Source of the DNA: an uncultured Bacteroidales bacterium
Lineage (GTDB): Bacteria > Bacteroidota > Bacteroidia > Bacteroidales > P3
Length of the DNA stretch: 64,000 nt
Reading direction: 5' to 3'
Assembly: GCA_900317955.1 (NCBI GenBank)
Contig: ONIP01000010.1
Coordinates: forward strand, 19,970 to 83,969
Positions 8,963 through 17,978 of the stretch are shown here, one piece after another (positions within the stretch are counted from its first letter, which is position 1; each line of letters opens with the position of its first letter). The notes beneath the pieces are model-generated. The model was not told the DNA's origin. It saw only the letters and a program-made list of their open reading frames with translations, and made no database searches. The translations under genes and the position numbers were made by a program.

Positions 8963-10624
8963 CTATTTGTTTAGGATGCGGGAGTATTCGGCCGGTGAGG
9001 AGAGAATCTCGATAGCCTTCTTGACATCGGGATCCTGTGTGAGAGCGGCTTCGATGCAACCGCTGCGGTAGTAATAATGCAGCAAGATGGCATCTTTCAG
9101 CAATCCGCTTATCTCCTCGCGGTTGCGTACAAGGTCTTGTTGTTTAGCGTCTTTATAAGTCTTTTCCAGCTGGTCTATTTGTTGTTTCAGGTTATCCATG
9201 TAGTTCTCTTCTTCGGCAACCTTGCGGAGGTCGTTGATGAAGTTTTCGGTGTAGGTAGTATATTCGTATGTCTTGTCGGACAAGTAGTTGATGAAGTCTT
9301 GGTAAATCTCGTCGGTTATGGTGAATTGCGAAGGGGAGGGGATGGATTCGTGTTCGCGGCTGAATTTCATGGCGTAGTTGAAGAAGTGGAACCGGTTGTA
9401 AAGTGCCACGGCAAGAAGAGAGGAAGTAGGATGTTCAACCTCAATGTCGGGCTCGATGCCGAAACCGTCGTATACTGTGCGGCCGTTGAGGGTAGAAAAT
9501 GCCGTCTTCAACGAGTCGGGCACGGCAAGAGGACGCCCGTTTTCATCGCGGTGTTTGTAATCCAAAGCCTGAATGCAACGTCCTGAGGGGATAAAATATT
9601 TTGAAACAGTAACTTTCATCTGGCTATTGTAAGGAAGGTTCAATATGTTCTGCACCAAACCTTTCCCATAGGAACGGGAGCCGATGATGACGGCACGGTC
9701 CAAATCCTGAAGACTTCCGCTGACAATCTCACTTGCCGAAGCACTCTGGCCATTGATTAACACAGCGAGGGGAATGTCAAGGTCTTCTGGAGTCATACGG
9801 GTGCGAGATTTTAAGTTGCGGGAGGCTACTTTGCCCTTGGTTTCAACCACCAACTGGTTCTGCTTAACCCAAATATTGACTATGTCGACAGCCTCGCCCA
9901 TCAGTCCTCCTCCATTGCCGCGCAGGTCAAGAATGAATCCTTTCATGCCGGGGTGTTCACGTTTGAGTTTAACAAAGGCTTCGCGCACATGTTTGGCAGC
10001 GTCCTGGGTGAACTCGTCAAGCCGGACATAGCCTATATTGCCATCCACCATGCCGTAATAGGGTACGTTGGGCAGACGTATTTCGGCGCGGGTAATGGTG
10101 GCGTCGAACTGTTTGCCGTCGCGTTCAAGGCGTAAGGTGACTTGTGTCCCGGCCTGTCCGCGCATGGCGCTGCTCACGTCGCTGTTACTCTTACCTTCGG
10201 TGCTCTCGCCATTGACAGCCACAATACGGTCGCCAATCTTAAGGCCTGCTTTGTCAGCGGGAAGTCCCTGGTATGGTTCGGCTATGTATATGTTGCCCCC
10301 GTCTTGATGTATCAGAGAGCCTATTCCGCCGTACTGCCCCAGCACTTGCATTTTGACATCTTCCATGTCGCTCTCGGCAAAGTAGTTGGTATAGGGATCC
10401 ATCGAAGCCAGCATGGCGTCAATAGCCACTTTCATCGTCTTGCCGGGGTCGACATCGTCAACGTAGTTGGTATGCAGGTTCTTGTAAACGTTGGCAAAAA
10501 TCTCCAGGTTCTTGGCAATCTCAAAACCTTTGTCGCCGGTGTTTCCTTTGGCGGTGGCGCTCTGTGCCCATGCTCCGCTTGCCAGTCCGGCAATAAGTAA
10601 AACAAGTGTCAGTATTCTTTTCAT
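8963..10624 (-). CDS. S41 family C-terminal processing peptidase
   Basis: The 553-residue protein has a signal peptide (cleavage near GAWAQ, residue 21), a PDZ domain at about 90-175 (GIGSLI...GLKIGDRIVAVNG) and the S41 catalytic core with Ser296 in SASASE and Lys321 in SYGKG, the Ser-Lys dyad 25 residues apart as in the Prc/CtpA family. A helical C-terminal extension follows. It should trim or degrade periplasmic or outer-membrane proteins. It lies 32 bases below the antiporter gene and in the same frame as, and 38 codons above, the O-antigen-ligase-like gene. Confidence 0.95.
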   Translation of the reverse strand: MKRILTLVLLIAGLASGAWAQSATAKGNTGDKGFEIAKNLEIFANVYKNLHTNYVDDVDPGKTMKVAIDAMLASMDPYTNYFAESDMEDVKMQVLGQYGGIGSLIHQDGGNIYIAEPYQGLPADKAGLKIGDRIVAVNGESTEGKSNSDVSSAMRGQAGTQVTLRLERDGKQFDATITRAEIRLPNVPYYGMVDGNIGYVRLDEFTQDAAKHVREAFVKLKREHPGMKGFILDLRGNGGGLMGEAVDIVNIWVKQNQLVVETKGKVASRNLKSRTRMTPEDLDIPLAVLINGQSASASEIVSGSLQDLDRAVIIGSRSYGKGLVQNILNLPYNSQMKVTVSKYFIPSGRCIQALDYKHRDENGRPLAVPDSLKTAFSTLNGRTVYDGFGIEPDIEVEHPTSSLLAVALYNRFHFFNYAMKFSREHESIPSPSQFTITDEIYQDFINYLSDKTYEYTTYTENFINDLRKVAEEENYMDNLKQQIDQLEKTYKDAKQQDLVRNREEISGLLKDAILLHYYYRSGCIEAALTQDPDVKKAIEILSSPAEYSRILNK

Positions 10625-10656
10625 GTAATGAATGTTGTAAAGTTCTTTCTAATCAT

Positions 10657-12924
10657 TTAAATATGAGCCATCGCATCGGTGACTGGAGCCGACAAGTCGT
10701 TCACTTTCAGCTCAAGCGGAGAGACAATCCACACAAAGTCGCCAAGATTGAACACGGTGTTGGCAGGAGGGTTCACCATATAGTCTTTGCCTCTCTCAAT
10801 GGCTATCACCATTGCCTTGAAATTGTCCATCAAGTGCGAATCCTTTATACTCATTCCCACAAAGTGGCTGTTTGCTCCTACTGCCAGGCGGTAGGTGTTT
10901 ATCTCGTTGTCGGAGTGGTCGTGGATCAGCATGTCCGGTTCCACCTCGACGGCGGCTCTCACACGCGACAACTGCTCCTCATTTCCCAGCAAAGTAAGTC
11001 GGTCGGCAGGCATAATCAGCATCTCCTTGTCCGGAAGGTCATACACTTTTCCTGCCCGTTCTATAGATACCAGATTCACGCCATATTCCTGACGCATATT
11101 GGAGTCCATCAATCGTTTGCCCGACAGTGGCGAATAAGGGGTCACCGTCATGCGTTCCATCACGAAATTCTTCTCCAGTGATTCGGGAATCTTAAAAGAA
11201 TTCTGTGCTTGACGTCCGTAGAAGTTGGTCACAAAGTGGTCTTCTATACGGTTGTAGAAATTTGTGGCTCTCCTTGACAGCAGCACTACTGCCACCACCA
11301 CGATTGCCGCCACCACCACGAGGCCGGCAGCCAGATGCATATAGCGTGAAATAATCCAGCCCACCATAAAGAGTGCTATAAAATAGCGCAGGGCAAGCAA
11401 CGGTATCACTGCCACCTGGCTGTGGTTGTAAGTATGCAGCATCTTGCGTATGCGGTCGCGGCTCACATTCTTTACGGCCAGAGCCCAAAGGAACGGAGCC
11501 ATCGCCACCAGCGTTACCATCATACCCAACAGCCTTCCCCACAACTGGGCTATGCCCCACGACTCGAAAAGACTGTCAATGGTTGGTCGCAACAGCAGGA
11601 TGCTCAGTAGTCCCAGTGCAATGGAGATTGCACTATACAGCAATATAGAGGTCAACTGTTTTCGTACAAATGTGCCCAACTTCTTCTCGTGCGTTGTCAC
11701 ACGTCCGCTTGTGCTGTATCGCTCCATTGCCTCTTTCAGACGGTTCGGCAGCTTTGGCCATATCAGTTCGTAGGCTGGCAGACCTGCTTTTATCATGTAG
11801 GGGGTGACAAAAGTAGTCAATATCGAGACTGACACTATTATCGGGTACAGCGTGGGATTGATTACATGGAAACTAAGACCAAGCCCCGCAATGATAAAGC
11901 TGAACTCGCCAATCTGGCAGAAACAGAACCCGCCTTGCATGGCACTGCGCAACGGTTTCCCGCTCAGCAGAATGCCCAACGTGGCGGCACTGCTCTTCAC
12001 CACTATCACCACTGCGGCTATCACTACTATGGGGAGCCAGTGCTTGACAAGCACACCAGGGTCTACCAACATGCCCACCGACACGAAAAACACCGCCCCG
12101 AACAGGTTCTTCAAAGGTGTGATTATTCTGTGGATAACATCGGCTTCAATCGTCTCGCTCAGAATGGCTCCCATCACAAATGCTCCCAATGCAGTGGAGA
12201 AACCGGCAAATGCTGCCAACACTACCATCCCGAAGCATAAACCCACGGCTACCACGCAGAGAGTCTCTTCGGTCATCCATCTCCGCATCCATCTCAGGAA
12301 CGTGGGTATCAGAAAAATACCGAATGTGAACCATACAATCAGGAAGAACACAAGCTTCACCATGCTTAATGCCAGTTCACCACCGTCAAAACTCTTTCCC
12401 ACACTCAATGTCGAAAGAACCACCAACAGCAGCACCGCTATCAGGTCTTCCACCACCAGCACGGCCGTCACTGTTCCGGTAAAGCGTTGCTGTTTCAGTT
12501 TCAAGTCTTCGAACGACTTGATAATAATCGTTGTCGATGAAATCGAAAGCATGCAGCCAAGAAACACACAATCCATAGTTCCCATGCCCAGCAGGTGACC
12601 AACTGTGTTGCCGGCCACAAACATCACTGCCAGCTCGGTCAGTGCTGTGATGGCACCCGTAGCTCCCACACGTTTCAACTTCTTGACACTGAACTCAAGA
12701 CCTAAGGCAAACATCAAGAATACAATTCCAATGTCGCTCCATACATGCACGTTGCTCTCATCCGTCACGGCAGGAAACCATGGAAAATACGGTCCGATAA
12801 AGAAACCAGCCACGATGTACCCCAGAACCAAAGGCTGCTTCAGCCACTTAAACACAACTGTAATAACGCCCGCAGTTATCAGAATCACGGCAAGGTCCAC
12901 AAAAATCGGAGGCAACGATGACAT
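10657..12924 (-). CDS. monovalent cation:proton antiporter, CPA2 family, with TrkA-C domain
   Basis: The 755-residue protein has an N-terminal CPA2 exchanger domain of about twelve spans (residues 1-390), including IVFLMFALGLEFS and the SISSTTIIIKSFEDL segment typical of KefB/YbaL-like antiporters. Additional spans lie at about 430-560, and a C-terminal TrkA-C/RCK-C type ligand-binding domain follows (about 590-690, YGVNLVSIERAGKVY). It probably exchanges K+ or Na+ for protons. It is the first gene of a four-gene minus-strand run with the S41 protease, the ligase-like protein and the M16 protease, and is divergent from the porin gene at 13119. Confidence 0.92.
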   Translation of the reverse strand: MSSLPPIFVDLAVILITAGVITVVFKWLKQPLVLGYIVAGFFIGPYFPWFPAVTDESNVHVWSDIGIVFLMFALGLEFSVKKLKRVGATGAITALTELAVMFVAGNTVGHLLGMGTMDCVFLGCMLSISSTTIIIKSFEDLKLKQQRFTGTVTAVLVVEDLIAVLLLVVLSTLSVGKSFDGGELALSMVKLVFFLIVWFTFGIFLIPTFLRWMRRWMTEETLCVVAVGLCFGMVVLAAFAGFSTALGAFVMGAILSETIEADVIHRIITPLKNLFGAVFFVSVGMLVDPGVLVKHWLPIVVIAAVVIVVKSSAATLGILLSGKPLRSAMQGGFCFCQIGEFSFIIAGLGLSFHVINPTLYPIIVSVSILTTFVTPYMIKAGLPAYELIWPKLPNRLKEAMERYSTSGRVTTHEKKLGTFVRKQLTSILLYSAISIALGLLSILLLRPTIDSLFESWGIAQLWGRLLGMMVTLVAMAPFLWALAVKNVSRDRIRKMLHTYNHSQVAVIPLLALRYFIALFMVGWIISRYMHLAAGLVVVAAIVVVAVVLLSRRATNFYNRIEDHFVTNFYGRQAQNSFKIPESLEKNFVMERMTVTPYSPLSGKRLMDSNMRQEYGVNLVSIERAGKVYDLPDKEMLIMPADRLTLLGNEEQLSRVRAAVEVEPDMLIHDHSDNEINTYRLAVGANSHFVGMSIKDSHLMDNFKAMVIAIERGKDYMVNPPANTVFNLGDFVWIVSPLELKVNDLSAPVTDAMAHI

Positions 12925-13080
12925 ATTCTACTCTTTTTCTTTGATATTGTCAATTTTTTAATGATTCTATAACGCAACCTTTCCCCTATTATTGTCCACG
13001 CTAACGCCCCTTTGCCATTTTTTTTTCAACTCTGACAGAGAAAAACCCATTTTAAAACATAATTTATCAATATAATTTCG

Positions 13081-13088
13081 TATTTTTG
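13081..13088 (+). promoter_or_regulatory. -7 box (TATTTTTG) of the porin/nucleoside-recognition operon
   Basis: TATTTTTGC stands 30 bases before the chosen ATG at 13119, with an A+T-rich stretch upstream. Confidence 0.65.
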
Positions 13089-13118
13089 CAGATGTCACAA
13101 CTTAAAACTTTTATTGAT

Positions 13119-14270
13119 ATGACTTTGAAACAAAAAACTTTACGTCTGTTTGGCCTGCTCTCCCTGCTGGCTATATCCGCCTCTGCTTCCGCTCAGGTTG
13201 ACTTCACTCCCATATTCACTCAGATTAAACTCGAAGCCCGTACCGACTTTGACTATTATCACAACACCAACAACTTCGACAACACAGTTGAAAACCCCTA
13301 CGGTTTCCACGGCCGTTATTTCAATTTTGTAATCGGCGGACCCATTGGTGAAAAATTCAGCTATTTTTTCCGCCAACGCATCATTGCCTCTCCCGGTGAT
13401 GTCAGCCTCTTCGACAACACCGACTTCCTCTACATAAACTACTCTCCAACCTCCAACTGGATGTTCCGTTTCGGTAAGGACGCTCTCGCAGTCGGCGGCT
13501 TTGAATACGATGCCCCCCCAATCAACGTACTCTTCAGCACCCACTATTGGGACAATTTCTATTGCTTCCAACCTGCTGTGGCTGCTGCCTATAAGAGCGA
13601 CGACGCCTCCCAGATGGTGCTCCTACAGGTGGCCAACTCGCCCTATGTCCACTATGGTGCAGGTCTCGGCTATGCCCCTGGTCAGGAATGGAAAAGCGGA
13701 CTTATGTCCTTCAACCTTTTCTATAGCGGCAAAATCGGTCATCTTAAAATGCTCCATTCTGTCAACATGTTCCAGCGTCCCGACCGTAAGCTGATGAATT
13801 ATATCGCTATTGGTCACGAACTGGAATACGAGAAATGGGACATCTACCTTGATCTCATCCACCACGCCAATGGTCTCAACGACTGGGGCAACAACTTCGC
13901 TGTTGTCAGCTGCGCCAACCTTTATTTCAACAAAGAGTTCAACATCTTTGTAAAGGGAGCCTACGAGCAGAACCGCTCAGAGAAAGCCCTCCCCGGCTTC
14001 GGCGACATCACCACTGGTTTCTACGACATCTTCTGCGAATCCGCCCACAGTTACCTCACCTATGGCCTCGGTATGGAATACCATCCCAAAACCTGTCCCG
14101 ACTTCCGTTTCCATGCCTTCGTGGCCAACTGCCGCACCACCGACTACTCCCTCCCGACCCCTGCTGTCTTCAACTCCCTCCGTGCCAACATCGGCATCAC
14201 CTGGAGCATGGAAATCTACCGCATGTTAAAAAACCGTATGGCACGTATCCTGCAAGAAAATCAGCAATAA
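13119..14270 (+). CDS. outer-membrane porin-like beta-barrel protein
   Basis: From the ATG at 13119 the product has 383 residues with a Sec signal peptide (cleavage near ASASAQ, about residue 26) and then repeating amphipathic strands (FSYFFRQRII, FLYINYSP, WMFRFGKDALAVGGFEYD). The FGK..LAVGG turn is typical of phosphate-selective porin O/P relatives of Bacteroidota. A longer reading from the upstream TTG lies inside the promoter box and was rejected. It starts a plus-strand run with the nucleoside-recognition protein 43 bases downstream; whether the pair moves the same solute is not shown. Confidence 0.8.
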   Translation: MTLKQKTLRLFGLLSLLAISASASAQVDFTPIFTQIKLEARTDFDYYHNTNNFDNTVENPYGFHGRYFNFVIGGPIGEKFSYFFRQRIIASPGDVSLFDNTDFLYINYSPTSNWMFRFGKDALAVGGFEYDAPPINVLFSTHYWDNFYCFQPAVAAAYKSDDASQMVLLQVANSPYVHYGAGLGYAPGQEWKSGLMSFNLFYSGKIGHLKMLHSVNMFQRPDRKLMNYIAIGHELEYEKWDIYLDLIHHANGLNDWGNNFAVVSCANLYFNKEFNIFVKGAYEQNRSEKALPGFGDITTGFYDIFCESAHSYLTYGLGMEYHPKTCPDFRFHAFVANCRTTDYSLPTPAVFNSLRANIGITWSMEIYRMLKNRMARILQENQQ

Positions 14271-14313
14271 CAATCAATAACACTCTTGGCGGGAGTATAC
14301 CGCCACACACAAC

Positions 14314-15558
14314 ATGGCACTACACGACCACCGTAAAAACAAAACCACCCAGTATGCCAACTGGGCCGAAAAACTCTTTGGCGGAATTGAACGGCGCCTT
14401 AAAATCAAGAACCCTCTCAAGTTCACCAGCAAACGCTCCATCGAGGCTATCCTGTTCTTGATTCTCTTTGTGGGATTCTTCTGGATTCTTGCCTACCACA
14501 TGACCCTCCCCCACATGCTCAACACCTTCATGCAGACTGCCTACCAGCTCCTGCTCGAAACCGTCTTCTACATCATGGCTATCTGTGTTCTGATGGGCGG
14601 TATAAGCAAGCTGCTCATCGAGTTCGGCGTTGTCCGTCTGATGGAGAACATCCTGCGTCCCCTCATGAAACCTCTTTACAACCTGCCCGGTGTTGCCGCC
14701 CTTGGTGCAGTCATGACATTCCTCTCCGACAACCCCGCCATCATCTCCCTTGCCCACGACAAAAACTTCTCTCAGTATTTTAAGAAATACCAGCTTGTCT
14801 CCCTCACCAACTTCGGCACCGCCTTCGGCATGGGTCTCGTGGTGCTTGCTTTCATGATTGGCAAGGGCTTCGGTAGTGGTGCTGCTGTGGGCATTCTCGG
14901 TGCATTCATCGGCAGTATCGTCTCCACCCGCCTCATGCAGCGTTTCACCCTCAAAAGCTATCCTGAAATGGATGCTCCAGTAATTGAAGGCGCCACCGAA
15001 GGCAACGAACAGAAAATCTCCTATAAGAGCGAAGGCAGCGTCCTCCAGCGTTTTCTCAACGGCGTCCTCGACGGTGGCAAAGAAGGTGTCAACATCGGTC
15101 TTGCCATTATCCCCGGCGTCCTCTGCATCTCCACCATCGTCATGATGCTCACCTTTGGCCCTTCTGGTGAACATGGCGAGTATACCGGCGCCGCCTACGA
15201 AGGTGTCCCCATCATCACCATGCTGGCCGACAAAATCAACATAGTGTTTGAATGGCTCTTTGGTTTCAAGTCTGGTGCCCTCATTTCCTTCCCCATCACC
15301 GCCCTTGGCGCCGTGGGTGCTGCCCTCGGTCTTGTCCCCCGCTTCATCTCCGAAGGAATCATTGACAACAACGCTATCGCCGTCTTTACCGCCATGGGCA
15401 TGTGCTGGAGCGGCTACCTTTCCACCCACACTGCCATGCTCGACAGCCTCGGCTACCGCAACCTCATCGGCAAAGCCATCGGAGCCCACACCATCGGAGG
15501 CCTCTGCGCAGGCATCGCCGCCCACTGGCTCTGGGTTCTGTTTAGTCTTATTTTCTAA
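14314..15558 (+). CDS. nucleoside recognition (Gate) domain membrane protein
   Basis: The 414-residue protein has about nine membrane spans in two Gate-type halves: a first half around 85-215 (MGGISKLLIEFGVVRLMENILRP, then a TFLSDNPAII segment) and a second near 255-410. This matches the SpmA/SpmB-like nucleoside-recognition family found in many anaerobes, here of the single-chain type common in Bacteroidota. The transported or sensed molecule is unknown. It ends three bases before the first DUF3667 gene, so the two are surely co-transcribed. Confidence 0.82.
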   Translation: MALHDHRKNKTTQYANWAEKLFGGIERRLKIKNPLKFTSKRSIEAILFLILFVGFFWILAYHMTLPHMLNTFMQTAYQLLLETVFYIMAICVLMGGISKLLIEFGVVRLMENILRPLMKPLYNLPGVAALGAVMTFLSDNPAIISLAHDKNFSQYFKKYQLVSLTNFGTAFGMGLVVLAFMIGKGFGSGAAVGILGAFIGSIVSTRLMQRFTLKSYPEMDAPVIEGATEGNEQKISYKSEGSVLQRFLNGVLDGGKEGVNIGLAIIPGVLCISTIVMMLTFGPSGEHGEYTGAAYEGVPIITMLADKINIVFEWLFGFKSGALISFPITALGAVGAALGLVPRFISEGIIDNNAIAVFTAMGMCWSGYLSTHTAMLDSLGYRNLIGKAIGAHTIGGLCAGIAAHWLWVLFSLIF

Positions 15559-15561
15559 GGC

Positions 15562-16443
15562 ATGAACCTGAAAGAAACACTCGGACGTTTCCGCACTTGG
15601 CAGAACAAACCCTATCACAATTCCGAAGAGGAACAGGAGGAGCACCGTTGTGCCAACTGCGGTAACGTGTTCAGGGGAAACTACTGCCCTGTATGCCGTC
15701 AGGATGCCAAGGACGGCCGCATCACATGGCGTTGGGTGGGCAAAAGCATCCTCGACGTGTGGGGCTTGGATTCCCGTTCTCTGCCGAACACCCTCCTCCA
15801 GCTTTTCATACGTCCCGGACGCCTTATCGGTGCATATCTCGACGGCCAACATCAGATTTGCTACAAGCCTTTCAATATGCTCTTCATTCTTGCCATCTTT
15901 TACGTCGTGGTGCAGCAACTGCTTGGTTGGGACTATGCGGCCACTCCTGATGACAAGGGAGGCAAAGTCGTTCAAATGGTCTTTGAATGGGTTTCCGAAC
16001 ACCCCGCATGGAACGCCATGCTTATCTCTGTGGCAATGATTATCCCCACATGGCTATTCTTCCATTTTGCCCCACGCCATACACGCCACACACTCCCCGA
16101 AGGCATCTTCATCCAGCTTTTCATGAACATCCTCATCCTCGTCATTGTTTTCCTTTCCGATTTCTTTATTTTGCTCTCGCTTCTGATACCAGTTTACTAC
16201 TACATCGCTTACCGCCAGCTTTTCGGTTACCGGCCTTGGGGCACTATCTGGCGTATTCTTTTGTGCTTCGCGGTCTGGGGCATCTTCTTCCTCATCTTTA
16301 TAAACTTGTTATATATCGTCACAACCCACCCCGAGAAACTCCCGCGAGTCGCAATAGGCCTTTTGCTTTACCTTGTCGCTCTTGCAGGCATCCTCGCCTT
16401 TGGCTATTTAGTCAGCAAAAAAACCGCACAATCCAAGACATGA
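15562..16443 (+). CDS. DUF3667 membrane protein, copy 1
   Basis: The 293-residue protein starts with a charged segment (MNLKETLGRFRTWQNKPY), then a zinc ribbon with two cysteine pairs (CANCGNVFRGNYCPVCRQ, about 30-47), the DUF3667 signature (WVGKSILDVWGLDSRSLPNTL) and four or five membrane spans. The function of DUF3667 is not known. The next gene is a close paralogue overlapping it by four bases (ATGA), so this is a tandem duplication kept in one transcript. Confidence 0.85.
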   Translation: MNLKETLGRFRTWQNKPYHNSEEEQEEHRCANCGNVFRGNYCPVCRQDAKDGRITWRWVGKSILDVWGLDSRSLPNTLLQLFIRPGRLIGAYLDGQHQICYKPFNMLFILAIFYVVVQQLLGWDYAATPDDKGGKVVQMVFEWVSEHPAWNAMLISVAMIIPTWLFFHFAPRHTRHTLPEGIFIQLFMNILILVIVFLSDFFILLSLLIPVYYYIAYRQLFGYRPWGTIWRILLCFAVWGIFFLIFINLLYIVTTHPEKLPRVAIGLLLYLVALAGILAFGYLVSKKTAQSKT

Positions 16444-17381
16444 AACTCAAAGAATCACTCAGACGTTTCCGCGCTCGGCAGAACAACCCCTATCAATATT
16501 CCGACGAGGAGCTGGAGGAGTGCCGTTGTGCCAACTGCGGTCACGTGTTCAGGGGCAACTACTGCCCTGTGTGCCGTCAGGAGGTCGGCGACGGACGCAT
16601 CACATGGAAGTGGGTCGGTAAAAGCATCCTCGACGTATGGGGAATGGACTCTCGCTCCCTTCCCAACACGCTACTACAGCTCCTTTGGCGTCCCGGCCTA
16701 CTGATAGGCGACTATATCGGAGGCCACCGCCAGGTGTGCTACAAACCCGTCAACATGCTCTTCATTGTGGCACTGGCCTATGTCATCCTCATGCAGATAA
16801 TCGGTCAGGATGTCAACATTAGCGAAATCGAAATTGCAGGCTACGACCGGACTGGATACTTCAATGTATTCAATACCTGCTATCATTGGATGGTGGCTCA
16901 TCCGGGATGGGCCATGATGATACTGACCATGATAATGATATTGCCCACCTTCATTGTGTTCCGTTTTGCCCCGCGGCATCCGCACCTCTCCTTTCCCGAA
17001 AACATCTTCATTCAGGTTTTCATGAGCACATTGATGCTTGTTGTCGCCTTCACCATCCGTGTCAGCAACGGAATTACCATCTTCCTTATCCCGCTCTATT
17101 ATTACATCTGCTATCGGCAGCTGTTCGGTTACAAGTTTTGGGGAACAACATGGCGTCTTGCCGTCTGTTTCTTTGTGTGGTCCTGTCTTGCATTCTATCT
17201 CATTGTCGTGGTATTGGTGGTAGCGGTACGCCAAAATGAATTGGCCAATCCTGTACGCGCCACAATCTATGGTGTCGTCATGTTGACTTTAGGCACGGCA
17301 GTGCTGGTTGCTATACCCCTTTCCATAGCCTACTTCATCAGCAGGAAAAAGGCTAAAAGAAGACAACAACCCTCGCTTTAG
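16440..17381 (+). CDS. DUF3667 membrane protein, copy 2
   Basis: The start ATG at 16440 overlaps the stop codon of copy 1 (ATGA). The 313-residue product repeats the layout of copy 1: MKLKESLRRFRARQNNPYQY, a zinc ribbon (CANCGHVFRGNYCPVCRQ), then SILDVWGMDSRSLPNTL and membrane spans. The soluble N-terminal 110 residues are almost identical in the two copies, whereas the loop around residues 120-150 and the C-terminal spans have diverged, with an extra insertion here. This pattern suggests selection on the zinc ribbon and first span. Function is unknown. Confidence 0.85.
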   Translation: MKLKESLRRFRARQNNPYQYSDEELEECRCANCGHVFRGNYCPVCRQEVGDGRITWKWVGKSILDVWGMDSRSLPNTLLQLLWRPGLLIGDYIGGHRQVCYKPVNMLFIVALAYVILMQIIGQDVNISEIEIAGYDRTGYFNVFNTCYHWMVAHPGWAMMILTMIMILPTFIVFRFAPRHPHLSFPENIFIQVFMSTLMLVVAFTIRVSNGITIFLIPLYYYICYRQLFGYKFWGTTWRLAVCFFVWSCLAFYLIVVVLVVAVRQNELANPVRATIYGVVMLTLGTAVLVAIPLSIAYFISRKKAKRRQQPSL

Positions 17382-17503
17382 TGCTGTGCACGCTGTTGTC
17401 GGACATTGCTTTTTATTACCCTACACCTGTCAGACTATCAGGCACTAAACACTCTTTCCCGCCCTTCCTGATAAAAAAAACTCTCTATGTCCGAAAAAAG
17501 TTG

Positions 17504-17511
17504 TACTTTTG
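17504..17511 (+). promoter_or_regulatory. -7 box (TACTTTTG) of the ferredoxin gene
   Basis: TACTTTTGC lies 32 bases before the ferredoxin ATG; a run of A precedes it. Confidence 0.7.
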
Positions 17512-17542
17512 CAAAACAGTTTAACCCTAAAAATAGATAAAA

Positions 17543-17710
17543 ATGGCTTACAAAATCACTGACATCTGCGTTGCTTGCGGTACCTGCATCGACCAGTGCC
17601 CCGTCGGAGCCATCTCCGAAGGCGACATCTACAAAATCGACGCTGACGCTTGCGTTAGCTGCGGCACCTGCGCCGGCGCTTGCCCCACTGGTGCTATCGT
17701 CGAAGGCTAA
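17543..17710 (+). CDS. 2[4Fe-4S] ferredoxin
   Basis: A 55-residue protein is encoded between its own promoter and terminator. Two classic cluster motifs are visible: Cys9, 12, 15 and 19 (CVACGTCIDQCP) and Cys37, 40, 43 and 47 (CVSCGTCAGACP). The two halves are clear internal duplicates, each ending in GAI. It is a small soluble low-potential electron carrier of the clostridial type, serving for example pyruvate:ferredoxin oxidoreductase in anaerobes. It is monocistronic and looks intact. Confidence 0.97.
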   Translation: MAYKITDICVACGTCIDQCPVGAISEGDIYKIDADACVSCGTCAGACPTGAIVEG

Positions 17711-17731
17711 TAAAGCAATGATGTAAAAGTT

Positions 17732-17760
17732 AAAGCCCTGCCTTATCGCAGGGCTTTCTT
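17732..17760 (+). terminator. Rho-independent terminator of the ferredoxin gene
   Basis: AAAGCCCTG (17732-17740) pairs with CAGGGCTTT (17749-17757) around an eight-base loop, 22 bases after the stop codon, and ends in TTTCTT. Confidence 0.85.
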
Positions 17761-17777
17761 GTATCAGACAAATTCTG

Positions 17778-17966
17778 AATGTGTTAATGTGTGAATGTGT
17801 TAATGTGTGAATGTGTTAATGTGTTAGTCTTTGGTTCGCGAATAAGCGACTAAACGATTAAGCTAATAAGCGATTAAGCGACTAAACGATTAAGCTAATA
17901 AGCGATTAAGCGACTAAACGAATTCAAAAGATTCACTAATTAACGAATTTACGAATTATCGAATTC
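17778..17966. repeat. intergenic tandem-repeat element (16-bp and 32-bp units)
   Basis: A first block repeats GAATGTGTTAATGTGT about three times (16-bp period). A second block repeats a 32-bp unit containing GCGACTAAACGATTAAGC and TAATAAGCGATTAA about two and a half times. A third A+T-rich block has AATTAACGAATTTACGAATT words. The block order is the reverse complement of the short element at 6030-6090. No spacers of unique sequence are present, so it is not a CRISPR array. It ends 12 bases before the acyltransferase ATG. Confidence 0.9.
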
Positions 17967-17978
17967 AAAAAAAACGTC

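Noticed and set aside
14320..16002. Antisense open frame of 560 codons opposite the nucleoside-recognition and DUF3667 genes
   Set aside because: It is the mirror of genes with strong C-ending codon use; its translation is low-complexity (Gly, Glu, His, Asp rich) with no family text, while the plus strand has clear membrane proteins.
17778..17966. Possible CRISPR array
   Set aside because: The repeats follow each other without unique spacers and the unit length changes between blocks; no cas genes are present.
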